DNA of 25,950 bases from a virus. This document shows positions 6,186 through 15,265 of this stretch, piece by piece. Position 1 is the first letter of the stretch. Each line of letters opens with the position of its first letter. The position numbers were made by a program, and so were the translations under genes. The stretch lies in the IMG/VR virus record IMGVR_UViG_3300010153_000095, positions 1 to 25,950 of that record. The stretch is one strand, 5' to 3'. Under the pieces are notes generated by a model. That model was not told the DNA's origin and ran no database searches. It saw nothing but the letters and a program-made list of their open reading frames with translations.

Positions 6186-8347
6186 TGGCAGTAGGAGGAA
6201 TTAAAACAACATTCGAACAGTTGGCTAAGTTTGGAGCCCCTAAAATGAAAACCGATCGTGAAAAGTTAGCTAAGTTTAACATGGACGAAGGACTGCATAA
6301 TTACTTTTTATCGAATCAAGTATGTTATGATGATAATTCTGTAATTACTGGACCGGGTGGAAGGAGTAAAGGCGAATATCCTGAAGCATCTTTAGCGATA
6401 TGGGAGGTGATAGCAGCTGCTATGGTTGCTCGTTTTTATAAAGATCGTGCAGGGAAATCATATCCTAAATGGAAAAATGCAAAACCTGGAGTTTTACCAA
6501 AACCTGGTACGGGTATGCCCCTTACTGGTTTCATGCCAGATCAAACTCCTGTATTAATGAAACCGATCGCACCATGGGACAGTGATACTACAAAGGCAAT
6601 TGTTAATTGGTTTAAATTTAATTATGATTATGCTTGTGAAGAATATAATAAAGCGACTAATGTTGAAGGTACTGGTAAAGCTAGCGACAAAACCGATCCT
6701 CCAAACAAAAAAATATCAGATACAATAGAAAAACAATTTAATACATTTTATAAAGGATGTCAATTTGGCGCCGGAGGTATACCATTACCTGCAATCATGT
6801 TAAATAAAATGAAAAAGAAGCCATATCCAAAATACATGCCTTACTGTAAACCACATAAGGATGCACCAGGAAATATAGAAACTACTGACCCGGTTACTAA
6901 AAAACCAATGAGAACAGGAGCGTTAGGATATCTTATAGGACCATTTCAATCTAATAAACAATTTATAGAAGTAATGGCTGGAAGTGAACAAAAAACTGTT
7001 GAAATAGTAGATAATGGTAATAAAGAAAAGGTAGGGGTATATAAAGAAGATGTTGCAAATTTAGATCGTAATGAATATTTAATCGATGATGATTTTTATC
7101 AAGATAAAATTAGAGAAGAATTAGGTCCAGCCGGATATAAAAAATTCCGGAGCAGGGTTAAATTAGTTACGGATGATATAGGACCATCTGGAATGCCAAT
7201 CGATGGGAAACAAATAATGCTTCCAGGACCGCCACCGAAACCAGTACGACTTCCGGCACAAGGAACTCCGGGTACGCCTGGATATGAACCGGCGAAGAAT
7301 CTTTATAATTTAGATCGTAATGGGAATGGATTAACGAAAAGAGCTTCTGCAGGTGGATTGATTAACCCTGGATTTATGAAACCTATAGATGATCCGGCAT
7401 ATGGAGCTGCACAATTCGATGCTAGTATAAAAGTAAAGCATTGGAAGAATAATGGAGAAAATTTTATAGTATTTAAACAAGGATCGTCTAAGACTGGTGT
7501 TTGGGGTGGTCTCCCATCCGGAGTGAAATTTACAGGCACAAGTGGAAATGATCCAGTAAAATCATATATAAAATATGTAAAAGAAAATGTCGGGACTGGT
7601 GTTAAAACATATTCAGGTACTGATCCGAGATCATGGGGTCCATGGGAAGAATATGAAGGCAAAGGGACTTCTGATACACAAGATCCTATTTTAGTTAAAA
7701 TGGGATTAAATAAATTAAAATATAAATATATTATACCTAAAGGATTGACAAAGGCTTTACTTGCATTAGATACGCCTCTTGAACATAAACCTGGTAATGG
7801 GTTACCTGGATTAGATGGTGATACTTTACCAGCAATGAATAAACAGTATTGGGGTTTACGAGTAATGGAAGCATTTCCAAATGCAAAGAATATAGATGAT
7901 GCAATAGGTAAAGCTACTGCACCACCAAAAAAAGATAAAGCTGGTCAAGCCGTTGTAGTACCAGGCGCAGGAGGCGTTTTAGATAAAGGTAGTTCTACAT
8001 TTGTTGGTGGTCCTGCCCCTCCATTTATGGTTATGGAAAAAAATTCTCCAATACATAAAAAACCGGCTGCGTACAAATGGAAATGGAATAATGCCGTGGT
8101 TTTATTTGGAAAAGGAAAATTAAAAAGACAAGGAACCCCATTCATGCGTGGCTTACCACCGGCGGTAATGGAAAGTAAACATATGGGATTTAATTTAAAA
8201 ACGATCACCAAAAAAATTGATGATCATATCACAGGAGAAGGAAACGGAGGGATGACATGGTTTGATGCTAGTAAACAAATCATTCCGCCTTATGCACCAC
8301 CGCCATTAAAGCCGCCATTACCGAATAGCAAAAAATACAAGTTTTAA
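6185..8347 (+). CDS. Large Pro/Gly-rich probable virion protein of unknown function
   Basis: The 720-residue product is rich in Pro, Gly, Lys and Asn. It has proline-rich patches at about 346-368 (PGPPPKPVRLP, then a short GTPGTPGYEP stretch), near 605-612 (GGPAPPF) and at the C-terminus (PPYAPPPLKPPLPNS). A short N-terminal repeat reads QLAKFGAPK and KLAKFNMDE. The phrase NLDRN occurs twice (near 299 and 378). There is no signal peptide or membrane segment, and I see no catalytic motif. It overlaps the gp5-like stop by 4 bases and ends at the hairpin at 8351. The place directly after the spike gene suggests a hub, spike-tip or tape-associated component. It could supply a cell-wall-acting function missing from the gp5-like protein, but nothing in the sequence demonstrates that. 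Confidence 0.65.
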   Translation: MAVGGIKTTFEQLAKFGAPKMKTDREKLAKFNMDEGLHNYFLSNQVCYDDNSVITGPGGRSKGEYPEASLAIWEVIAAAMVARFYKDRAGKSYPKWKNAKPGVLPKPGTGMPLTGFMPDQTPVLMKPIAPWDSDTTKAIVNWFKFNYDYACEEYNKATNVEGTGKASDKTDPPNKKISDTIEKQFNTFYKGCQFGAGGIPLPAIMLNKMKKKPYPKYMPYCKPHKDAPGNIETTDPVTKKPMRTGALGYLIGPFQSNKQFIEVMAGSEQKTVEIVDNGNKEKVGVYKEDVANLDRNEYLIDDDFYQDKIREELGPAGYKKFRSRVKLVTDDIGPSGMPIDGKQIMLPGPPPKPVRLPAQGTPGTPGYEPAKNLYNLDRNGNGLTKRASAGGLINPGFMKPIDDPAYGAAQFDASIKVKHWKNNGENFIVFKQGSSKTGVWGGLPSGVKFTGTSGNDPVKSYIKYVKENVGTGVKTYSGTDPRSWGPWEEYEGKGTSDTQDPILVKMGLNKLKYKYIIPKGLTKALLALDTPLEHKPGNGLPGLDGDTLPAMNKQYWGLRVMEAFPNAKNIDDAIGKATAPPKKDKAGQAVVVPGAGGVLDKGSSTFVGGPAPPFMVMEKNSPIHKKPAAYKWKWNNAVVLFGKGKLKRQGTPFMRGLPPAVMESKHMGFNLKTITKKIDDHITGEGNGGMTWFDASKQIIPPYAPPPLKPPLPNSKKYKF

Positions 8348-8350
8348 GAT

Positions 8351-8367
8351 ACCGGAACAAAACCGGT
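8351..8367 (+). terminator. Weak terminator-like hairpin
   Basis: ACCGG at 8351-8355 and CCGGT at 8363-8367 can pair around a 7-base loop (AACAAAA), three bases after the stop of the 720-residue gene. The stem is GC-rich against the AT-rich background, but the following bases (CTAATTT) are only a partial T-run. It lies between two transcription blocks, just before the next late-type motif, which fits a terminator or an mRNA 3'-end stabiliser. Confidence 0.35.
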
Positions 8368-8383
8368 CTAATTTAACGCGTTC

Positions 8384-8393
8384 CATATTTATA
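8384..8393 (+). promoter_or_regulatory. Late-type promoter motif, CATATTTATA
   Basis: The motif lies 16 bases before the ATG at 8409 in a 61-base gap, downstream of the hairpin at 8351. It shares the ATATTTAT core with the other five gap motifs. A purine stretch (CGGAAAA, 8399-8405) follows and could act as a weak ribosome site. Confidence 0.5.
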
Positions 8394-8408
8394 TAAAACG
8401 GAAAATAT

Positions 8409-8861
8409 ATGGATACAAAAAAATTTACAGCGGTTCTTCGTAAGATTATTCGTGAAGAAGTTACAAAAGCAGTTCGTACAGAATTGCGTCAAATGTTGAA
8501 TGAAGATAAAACAAATCATGATTCAACTATTCAACATGGAATGCAGTTACATGATATGGTAGAACAACGACCAATTAAAAAAACTGTGAAGAAAAAATAT
8601 TCAAGTGATGGTATGTTAAATGATATTTTAAATGAAACTGGTCCACTGAAAGAAAATTCAGATTGGTCAACTATGAATTTTAAAAGTGAAATGGCACAAT
8701 CATTTGGTGGAAATACTGGCACACCAATTGTAGCACCTGTTACTGATTTACAAGGTAAGCCAATTAATACTAATAATGAAAAAGTGGCTACAGTTGTTAA
8801 TGCAATGACAAAAGATTATTCCGCATTAATGAAAGCAATTGATAAGAAACAAGGTAAATAG
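8409..8861 (+). CDS. Small helical protein ahead of gp25, function unknown
   Basis: The 150-residue product opens with an amphipathic basic helix (TAVLRKIIREEVTKAVRTEL, about 8-27), a type of start I recall in small proteins of environmental T4-like phages. The middle is polar and low in complexity, with a basic patch (KKTVKKKYSS). The end (VATVVNAMTKDYSALMKAID) is again helical. It is the first gene after the late-type motif, and its stop overlaps the GTG start of the gp25 gene by one base, so it is probably co-translated with the wedge genes. It may be a minor baseplate component or assembly factor. No family name can be supported. Confidence 0.65.
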   Translation: MDTKKFTAVLRKIIREEVTKAVRTELRQMLNEDKTNHDSTIQHGMQLHDMVEQRPIKKTVKKKYSSDGMLNDILNETGPLKENSDWSTMNFKSEMAQSFGGNTGTPIVAPVTDLQGKPINTNNEKVATVVNAMTKDYSALMKAIDKKQGK

Positions 8862-9397
8862 TGGCACAAGGAAGACCTATATATCGATATGAACCAAACA
8901 ATTCAAACCCGGATAGGGCAGTAGGTATTTTATTACCTTTTAATAAACCGGTTGAAGGACGTACAGCTACACAAAATGCGTTATCTGGTTCTACAAGCGG
9001 AGGACAATTATTTAGGCAATCATATACTACAGAAGATCAGGCATTATCTAATTTTAAAAATTTGTTAATGACAAGATACGGTGAGCGTTATATGCAACCA
9101 AAATTTGGTACTAAGATTCATGATATGGTGTTTGAACCTAATACTGAGTTAATACGTGAAGAATTACAAGCTTCAATAGAAGATGCTATAAAATTTTGGT
9201 TACCGTATATTGAATTGAGACAGATAGATGTTATTCCAGATGTTGCAAATTATGCAATATCAGTGCGTATAAGATTTACTATAATGAATTCTGAAGCTGA
9301 GCGTGTTATAATAATATTGGCTAATGAAAATGAATTATTAGTATCAGATGTCGATGTTCCATTAGATTTAGTACAAGTCGGAGAATTTAATTTTTAA
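8861..9397 (+). CDS. 25: gp25-like baseplate wedge protein
   Basis: The 178-residue product matches the gp25/GPW fold. The section from about 60 to 160 holds the conserved progression: NLLMTRYGERYMQPKFGT, then IREELQASIEDAIKFWLPYI, then a beta-hairpin end with SVRIRFTIMNS. The stretch YMQPKFGTKIHDMVFEP is the family hallmark. T4 gp25 (132 residues) is a wedge component that contacts the inner ring and starts sheath assembly; here an extra N-terminal arm of about 45 residues is present. The start is a GTG (8861-8863) overlapping the previous stop as TAGTG, with AAGG about 8 bases upstream; the next in-frame Met lies inside the domain. It is followed after 9 bases by the gp6-like gene, the neighbouring wedge protein. 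Confidence 0.92.
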   Translation: MAQGRPIYRYEPNNSNPDRAVGILLPFNKPVEGRTATQNALSGSTSGGQLFRQSYTTEDQALSNFKNLLMTRYGERYMQPKFGTKIHDMVFEPNTELIREELQASIEDAIKFWLPYIELRQIDVIPDVANYAISVRIRFTIMNSEAERVIIILANENELLVSDVDVPLDLVQVGEFNF

Positions 9398-9406
9398 GGG
9401 AAGACA

Positions 9407-11278
9407 ATGACGTTAGTTAAAAAAGATGTTAAATATTTAAATAAAGATTTTGCGCAATTTAGGCAGAATTTAATAAATTTTACGAGACAATATTTTCCTA
9501 ATACATATAATGATTTTAATGAAACATCACCTGGTATGTTATTTATTGAAATGGCATCGTATGTAGGAGATGTTTTATCATATTATACTGATCAATCGTT
9601 TCGTGAATCTATACTTAATAATGCACAAGAAAGTGCTAATATATTAAATTTAGCTCAATTATTTGGTTATCAAGCTAAATTAAATACACCTGCTACTGTT
9701 ATAATGGATGTATTTCAATTAGTTCCTTCGAAGGGAACGGGCGGTGCAACAGAACCAGATTTTGATTATGCATTATCAATAGCAGAAAATATACAAGTAC
9801 AGACAGAAGCTGGTATTAATTTTGTTACTACACAACCGGTTGATTTTGGTGTTAATATCGCAACCGATCCTCGCGAAGTATCTGTTTATTCAACTGATTC
9901 ATCAGGTAATATCGAGTTTTATCTTTTAAAGAAACAAGTGCCTGCTAAATCAGGTGAAATTAAAACGAAAAATTTTGAATTTACTACTCCTAAAGCTTAT
10001 GATAAAATAACTTTAGAAGAAACAAATGTATTAGATGTTATTGATATTATAAGTAATACTGGTGATATATGGTCACAGGTAAATTATTTAGCACAAGATA
10101 CTGTATTTGATTCTATAGCTAATATACCGTTTAACGATGTTGATATGGCAGAGTTTAGAAGTACAGTACCGTATATCTTAAAATTAAAAAGAACACCTAG
10201 AAGATTCGTTACTCGACTTAGAGATGATTCTAGATTAGATATACAATTCGGAGCAGGAGTTAGTTCAGATTCTGATGAAGAATTAATTCCAAATCCTAAA
10301 AACGTCGGGATGGGATTAGAATATTTAAAACGAACGACTACGACAGATATAGACCCGACTAATTTCTTAAGGACTAGTACATATGGATTAGCACCTAATA
10401 GTGAAACGTTAACAGTACGGTATACAATAGGTGGAAGTTTAGAAGAAAATGTATCAGGTAATTCATTAAATATTATTACTGATGTGCAATATAATAGTAC
10501 AAATACTGCCGATGTAAATTTAGATTTTGTAAAATCTACAGTAGCAGCTAATAACCCAGAACCAGCTGCTGGTGGAAAAACTAAACAAGATTTAGAGAGT
10601 GTACGACAAAATGCCATGGCTAATTTTGCGGCACAGAATAGGATGATAACCCGGGAAGATTATATAGCTAGATGTTATATGTTGCCGGCGAAATTTGGAA
10701 GTATTGCTAAAGCATATGTAATTGGAGATTCTCAACAAAATACTGAAGATAAAACATATCCCCGGGAAACGTTATCAAATCCACTAGCATTGAATTTATA
10801 TACATTGGCATATAATGATGAAAAACAATTGGTTCCGTTAAATACTGCATTAAAAGAAAATTTAAGAACTTATTTATCACAGTTTAGAATGTTGACAGAT
10901 GCTATTAATATTAAAACTGCATATATTGTAAACATAGGAGTTGAGGTTGATATTATTCCTACTCCTAATAGTAATAGCCAAGAGGTGATTTTAAGAGTTG
11001 TAAAACGGTTGAAAGAATTATTTAATGTAGAACGTATGCAAATTAATGGTCCTATAAATATACCTAATGTCATGTCTGAATTAGATAAAGTTAGGGGAGT
11101 ACAAACTGTTGCTGGATTAGACATAACTAATTTATATAATACAGTAACAGGTTATTCTCAATATGTTTATGATATAAAAGGGGCTACAAAAAATGGAATA
11201 ATATATCCAAGTTTAGATCCTATGATTTTTGAGATTCGATATCCTAATAAAGATATTAAAGGCAGAATTGTAAGTTAA
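9407..11278 (+). CDS. 6: gp6-like baseplate wedge protein
   Basis: The 623-residue product begins with the typical gp6 N-terminus: a short leader, LNKDFAQFRQNLINFTRQYF, then SPGMLFIEMASYVGDVLSYY (about 43-62) and the FRESILNNAQESANILNLAQ helix. The C-terminal half contains the baseplate J-like domain (around 400-560), including NRMITREDYIARCYMLPAKF. T4 gp6 is about 660 residues and forms dimers that tie the wedges into the iris-like ring around the hub. The ribosome site AAGGGAAG at 9396-9403 precedes the ATG by 3 bases, after a 9-base gap from gp25. It is followed 11 bases later by the DNRLRE-like gene. Family and function are clear. Confidence 0.92.
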   Translation: MTLVKKDVKYLNKDFAQFRQNLINFTRQYFPNTYNDFNETSPGMLFIEMASYVGDVLSYYTDQSFRESILNNAQESANILNLAQLFGYQAKLNTPATVIMDVFQLVPSKGTGGATEPDFDYALSIAENIQVQTEAGINFVTTQPVDFGVNIATDPREVSVYSTDSSGNIEFYLLKKQVPAKSGEIKTKNFEFTTPKAYDKITLEETNVLDVIDIISNTGDIWSQVNYLAQDTVFDSIANIPFNDVDMAEFRSTVPYILKLKRTPRRFVTRLRDDSRLDIQFGAGVSSDSDEELIPNPKNVGMGLEYLKRTTTTDIDPTNFLRTSTYGLAPNSETLTVRYTIGGSLEENVSGNSLNIITDVQYNSTNTADVNLDFVKSTVAANNPEPAAGGKTKQDLESVRQNAMANFAAQNRMITREDYIARCYMLPAKFGSIAKAYVIGDSQQNTEDKTYPRETLSNPLALNLYTLAYNDEKQLVPLNTALKENLRTYLSQFRMLTDAINIKTAYIVNIGVEVDIIPTPNSNSQEVILRVVKRLKELFNVERMQINGPINIPNVMSELDKVRGVQTVAGLDITNLYNTVTGYSQYVYDIKGATKNGIIYPSLDPMIFEIRYPNKDIKGRIVS

Positions 11279-11289
11279 TAAAGGAAATT

Positions 11290-12444
11290 ATGTATCAACT
11301 ATTTTATACAGAAAGAGATAATACTTTATATGAACGGTTACCGGAGGCAAATGCGGGTATAGACCCTATTTTAGAATTAACTAAAATAGCGTCAGGGTCA
11401 AACCTTAATGGAGAAATTCAGGAAAACACATATAATACACGTATTTTATTAGATTTTGGTGCCCAAGTAACAACGTTAACCAATCTAATCACCACAGGAA
11501 AAATTCCGCCATTAGGTAATTCTGCTAATTCCGCATCGGTTTATTTGTCAATGCAGGCAGCTGGTGCATCAGATCTTAAATTATCATATACATTAAAAGC
11601 ATTTCCAGTATCTCAATCATGGGCTAATGGTGAAGGTAAATTAATTGATACACCACAAAACAAAGTTGGATCGTCTTGGTACAATAGATCCGGAGATGGA
11701 AAAGCTCAGACAGGTATTGCATGGAATACAGCTTCAGCCGCCAGTGGTCTTTCAGGTAAAGGCCTTACTGAAACATTTGGTGGTGGTACTTGGATGACTG
11801 GATCTGGATATGAAGCCAGTCAATCATTTTCAAATGAACTACCTCATATAAGAATGAATGTAACTGATATTGTATCAAAATGGGTTTCTGGAAATATATC
11901 TAATAATGGATTTATTATTAAACGACCAGAGGTTGATGAAAAGTCTAGTGACATATTAGGAGGTATACAATATTATGGAAGAGAGACTCATACGATTTTT
12001 ATTCCTAGAATGGAAGTGGCATGGGATGATTCGGATTATTCTGGTACTGGGTCATATGGGGAAATTAGTAGTGAAACATATATACCATATTTTAAAAATA
12101 TAAGACGTAGTTACCGCGAAGTCGATAATACCATTTTTAGAATAGGAGTCCGTCCAGAGTTCCCAACTAAGACATATCAGACTAGTTCGTTTTTTATGAC
12201 GAAAGATAGATTACCGACGTCTAGTTTTTATAGTGTGCAAGATGCGGTTACTAATGAAGTTATCATACCATATGATACTACTGGTACAAAAATTTCTTGT
12301 GATTCCAAAGGATCGTTTTTTAGAATGAGATTAGATACATTTATGCCGGAGAGGTATTATAAAATTTTATTAAAAGTTGAACGCGAAGGCGGTGATGATA
12401 TTCAAATACACGATGACGGGTATTATTTTAAGGTTGAAAAATAA
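11290..12444 (+). CDS. DNRLRE-like beta-sandwich virion protein in the baseplate block
   Basis: The 384-residue product has the pattern of a DNRLRE-type jelly-roll domain in its first 220 residues. It contains a strand-rich start (NTRILLDFGAQV), a Gly/Ser/Trp-rich centre, and near 186-212 the hallmark MNVTDIVSKWVSG followed by NNGFIIKRP. DNRLRE domains are surface or carbohydrate-associated folds in bacterial secreted proteins. The last third is a second beta-rich part. AAAGGA at 11281-11286 is a good ribosome site for the ATG at 11290. Its stop overlaps the start of the 927-residue gene (TAATG). The place after gp6 corresponds to gp7/gp8 in T4, but I see no likeness to gp8. It is probably a peripheral wedge protein or a sugar-facing part of the baseplate. 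Confidence 0.65.
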   Translation: MYQLFYTERDNTLYERLPEANAGIDPILELTKIASGSNLNGEIQENTYNTRILLDFGAQVTTLTNLITTGKIPPLGNSANSASVYLSMQAAGASDLKLSYTLKAFPVSQSWANGEGKLIDTPQNKVGSSWYNRSGDGKAQTGIAWNTASAASGLSGKGLTETFGGGTWMTGSGYEASQSFSNELPHIRMNVTDIVSKWVSGNISNNGFIIKRPEVDEKSSDILGGIQYYGRETHTIFIPRMEVAWDDSDYSGTGSYGEISSETYIPYFKNIRRSYREVDNTIFRIGVRPEFPTKTYQTSSFFMTKDRLPTSSFYSVQDAVTNEVIIPYDTTGTKISCDSKGSFFRMRLDTFMPERYYKILLKVEREGGDDIQIHDDGYYFKVEK

Positions 12445-15227
12445 TGGCAGGTAATAGATTTACAGAAAGACCGGATGCTGATGATGAATTTCCTAATGAA
12501 ATTAATCAACGGGAAGTTATTACTAAGTATTTATTAGAAGAATTTCCTAATGATCCGGTATTAAAAGAAGGCAAATTATCCGAATCGGATATACTTCCTA
12601 CACTACCAGTACGTGGTTTAGCTTCACGTAGCGAAGCAACGTCGTTATTAGAAATAGATGCTGATGTATCTGCTTCTTATGCTCGATATGATATTAATAA
12701 AATGGTGCCGGGAGTAGATGATGAAGAATTAGACGAAATTTTAGACGATGAATTTGAATTTTATTTAGACCCAGATGATACTGGTTTTAGAGCACCGGCT
12801 ACAACTGGTATATTTCTTTTAAGTGTTGAAATAGATGATAGGCCTTTTGATTACCATGATACGTTTATAACTAGCGGTCCGGAAAACATACCGGCGTTTA
12901 TAGCCAATGGCATGGATGATGATACTATACTTACAAGTATATTTACTATATGGTTTATCGAACGTGATATAGCAAGGCCTATACCTAATTATAAAACATT
13001 GGAAGTTATGTTGGTAGAACAGGGATTGACATACGATGCCATTGAAGAAGCTTCGCAAGATCAGATGAAAGAATTTGATATGAGATTGGATGGGCGATTT
13101 AAAAATTATCCAGATGAAGATGTTGATGGAAATCCATTACCACGTCCAACGATATTTGATGAATTCGTAGCTAAATCAGTATTAGATAGATCACGTCGAT
13201 GGACTCCTACTATAAGATTTAAATCTGGATATGAACCAGGTGAGAGTAGTACTGGTGAAACGTTTTTACGTGATCCGGGTGATTATATAAAACCAGAACA
13301 ATTAAGATCACAGGCAACATATATTCCGGAATTAGATTCTATGGTTAATGCACGTCGTGCGCGTGCAATTGAACGTAAGCGTATAGAATTATTGAATGAG
13401 TTTGGAGCTGTGTCTGAAGATAATTTTAGAATTGCATTTGAGGAAACATTCGATCCGTTAGAAGGTGCAGACCCAGATGATAAATACTTTGACCAAGCAT
13501 TTATAACAACTAGAACGGAGCGTTTAAGATCAGAATATGAAGGCAAACTAGTTTTACTATCGTGGCCTCAACCTGATTTTGCTTTAGATGTAGTAGAAAA
13601 TTTTACGGATAATGTTCTATCTGATGACCTTATATTTGATTTGAGATTTATGATACATGGTCATTTAAAACAAGTACAATCATTACGTACATTAAAAGAA
13701 ATTGCTCGTATTAATAATATCGATACATCTAATTATGATGCTGCTTTAGAAGAGTTACCAATGGGTGATGAAGGCTCGGAAGAATTTAAAGCAGCTGTAG
13801 AAGCGTTAGATTTAGAACAATATAATGCATTAAAAGAACGTACCGGTTTTATAAATATGATGGTACAAGCTGGTGGTATAGAGGTATTAGGAGAACAGCG
13901 AGTAAATACTGGAACTAGACCTATTTGGGATGATTTTGGGCAGATAGCTCAAGTAGATCGATTAGATTTTGATGAATATGATCAATATGTAACATTTTAC
14001 AGCAATAATTTAGAACCATTTGCGGTTAAGGAATTAGTACCATTTGAACCACCTGGATCTATTGCTTATTATCCGGCGAAGCGATATGAACAGTTACAAC
14101 AACAAGCTATTGCACAAGGACAATTTGATGCAGCGAAAAAAGCAATTGAAGAAATGTTTCCAGCTGTTGCTTCTAGAGCAGCAGAATTAGCTGCTAGGTT
14201 ATCTGGTATACAAGGTGGGTTCAGCCAACAATGTCAAGATGCTTTCGGTCCGGATTCGGATGTACAAAATATTATACATAATAATAGATCTGGAGATGGA
14301 AGACATTTTAGACTTCTTAAAGAAAAAAATAATGGTAAGATAAAAGAAAAAGGTAAACAAGATGGCTTTTTTAAATTAGTTGAGGCAGAAGGTCGTATTA
14401 CCAGAGCTATGAATAAATCATCAGAAAACCATATGTTTTTAGCAGATGGTAATGTAATGAAAGCTTTCTTTATAAATACAAATGATAAAGATAGTAATGG
14501 TAGGGCTATAGATTTATTAGCAATGGGCGAAAATTCATCTGGTTTAGTATTATCTAATAATGTCATGGCCGATGCAATGAAAAAGGCTCGTGTAACCGTA
14601 ACACCTAAATGGAAAAAAGATGATGATGGAAGTGCCGGATCAAAGAAACAGCGGTATGCAAGACCGGAAAGAGGTGGGTCAAGGGTTCGGAGGATGATGA
14701 AAGATAATGATTATGCAAAAGCTGGTGTAGCACAGTATATATTAGAATTTATTATAGACCCGAGAAAATATCCAGCTGATAATAAATCTGAATCATTACC
14801 GGATGATCTTATCAATGGAAAAAATACGGCGGATTTTTATACATTATGTAATGATGCTGATGATTTTATGGTAGAGGTACAAGAAGATATTCGAGAAATT
14901 TCTGATTTTATTGCATCTGTTGATGAAAGGATTTTATTGGCTACAGACATTTGGGAGATATTAGATATCGAGAAAAAATTACGTGATGGAAAACATTTAG
15001 TAGAAGATTTTAACGATGAATTATTTACATATTTAGAATCAATACAAGATTATATTATTACACAGCGGAAAGCATTAGCACAAAATATTGTAAATTCTAT
15101 TCAATATGTACGTAAAAAAGTTAATGATAAGAATGATAAATATTATATAGAATGGGCTCCAGCCAATGCTGCACTGGCAGCTGCGTATTGTAGTGTAGAT
15201 CAAGACGCATATAAGAAGGACAAATAG
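12444..15227 (+). CDS. Large acidic probable baseplate wedge protein (gp7 position)
   Basis: The 927-residue product is acidic in its first 120 residues (DDEELDEILDDEFEFYLDPDD near 93-113). It then alternates between globular and helical parts. A Lys/Arg-rich patch lies near 733-755 (KKQRYARPERGGSRVRRM), and about 800-900 is helical and coiled-coil-like (EVQEDIREISDFIASVDERI). There is no signal peptide or membrane helix and I recognise no enzyme motif. In T4 the gene after gp6 is gp7, a wedge protein of about 1030 residues; size and place match but I cannot align the sequences by eye. It overlaps the previous stop by one base. Thirty-eight bases with the next late-type motif follow. A structural wedge role is inferred from context. 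Confidence 0.65.
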   Translation: MAGNRFTERPDADDEFPNEINQREVITKYLLEEFPNDPVLKEGKLSESDILPTLPVRGLASRSEATSLLEIDADVSASYARYDINKMVPGVDDEELDEILDDEFEFYLDPDDTGFRAPATTGIFLLSVEIDDRPFDYHDTFITSGPENIPAFIANGMDDDTILTSIFTIWFIERDIARPIPNYKTLEVMLVEQGLTYDAIEEASQDQMKEFDMRLDGRFKNYPDEDVDGNPLPRPTIFDEFVAKSVLDRSRRWTPTIRFKSGYEPGESSTGETFLRDPGDYIKPEQLRSQATYIPELDSMVNARRARAIERKRIELLNEFGAVSEDNFRIAFEETFDPLEGADPDDKYFDQAFITTRTERLRSEYEGKLVLLSWPQPDFALDVVENFTDNVLSDDLIFDLRFMIHGHLKQVQSLRTLKEIARINNIDTSNYDAALEELPMGDEGSEEFKAAVEALDLEQYNALKERTGFINMMVQAGGIEVLGEQRVNTGTRPIWDDFGQIAQVDRLDFDEYDQYVTFYSNNLEPFAVKELVPFEPPGSIAYYPAKRYEQLQQQAIAQGQFDAAKKAIEEMFPAVASRAAELAARLSGIQGGFSQQCQDAFGPDSDVQNIIHNNRSGDGRHFRLLKEKNNGKIKEKGKQDGFFKLVEAEGRITRAMNKSSENHMFLADGNVMKAFFINTNDKDSNGRAIDLLAMGENSSGLVLSNNVMADAMKKARVTVTPKWKKDDDGSAGSKKQRYARPERGGSRVRRMMKDNDYAKAGVAQYILEFIIDPRKYPADNKSESLPDDLINGKNTADFYTLCNDADDFMVEVQEDIREISDFIASVDERILLATDIWEILDIEKKLRDGKHLVEDFNDELFTYLESIQDYIITQRKALAQNIVNSIQYVRKKVNDKNDKYYIEWAPANAALAAAYCSVDQDAYKKDK

Positions 15228-15235
15228 TTACTGAA

Positions 15236-15245
15236 CTTATATAAG
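15236..15245. repeat. Perfect 10-base palindrome
   Basis: CTTATATAAG lies in the 38-base gap after the 927-residue gene and ends four bases before the ATATTTAT motif. It could be an operator, a weak hairpin or chance in AT-rich DNA. Confidence 0.25.
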
Positions 15246-15247
15246 GC

Positions 15248-15257
15248 GATATTTATA
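15248..15257 (+). promoter_or_regulatory. Late-type promoter motif, GATATTTATA
   Basis: This copy is only 9 bases before the ATG at 15266, the closest of the six. If transcription starts about 6 bases after the box, as in T4 late promoters, the message would have a leader of only three or four bases. No Shine-Dalgarno sequence is visible. Confidence 0.5.
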
Positions 15258-15265
15258 AGTATAAT

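Noticed and set aside
6185-8347. Collagen-like fibre domain in the 720-residue protein
   Set aside because: Only short stretches such as GTPGTPGYEP and GLPGLDGD are present; there is no extended Gly-X-Y run.
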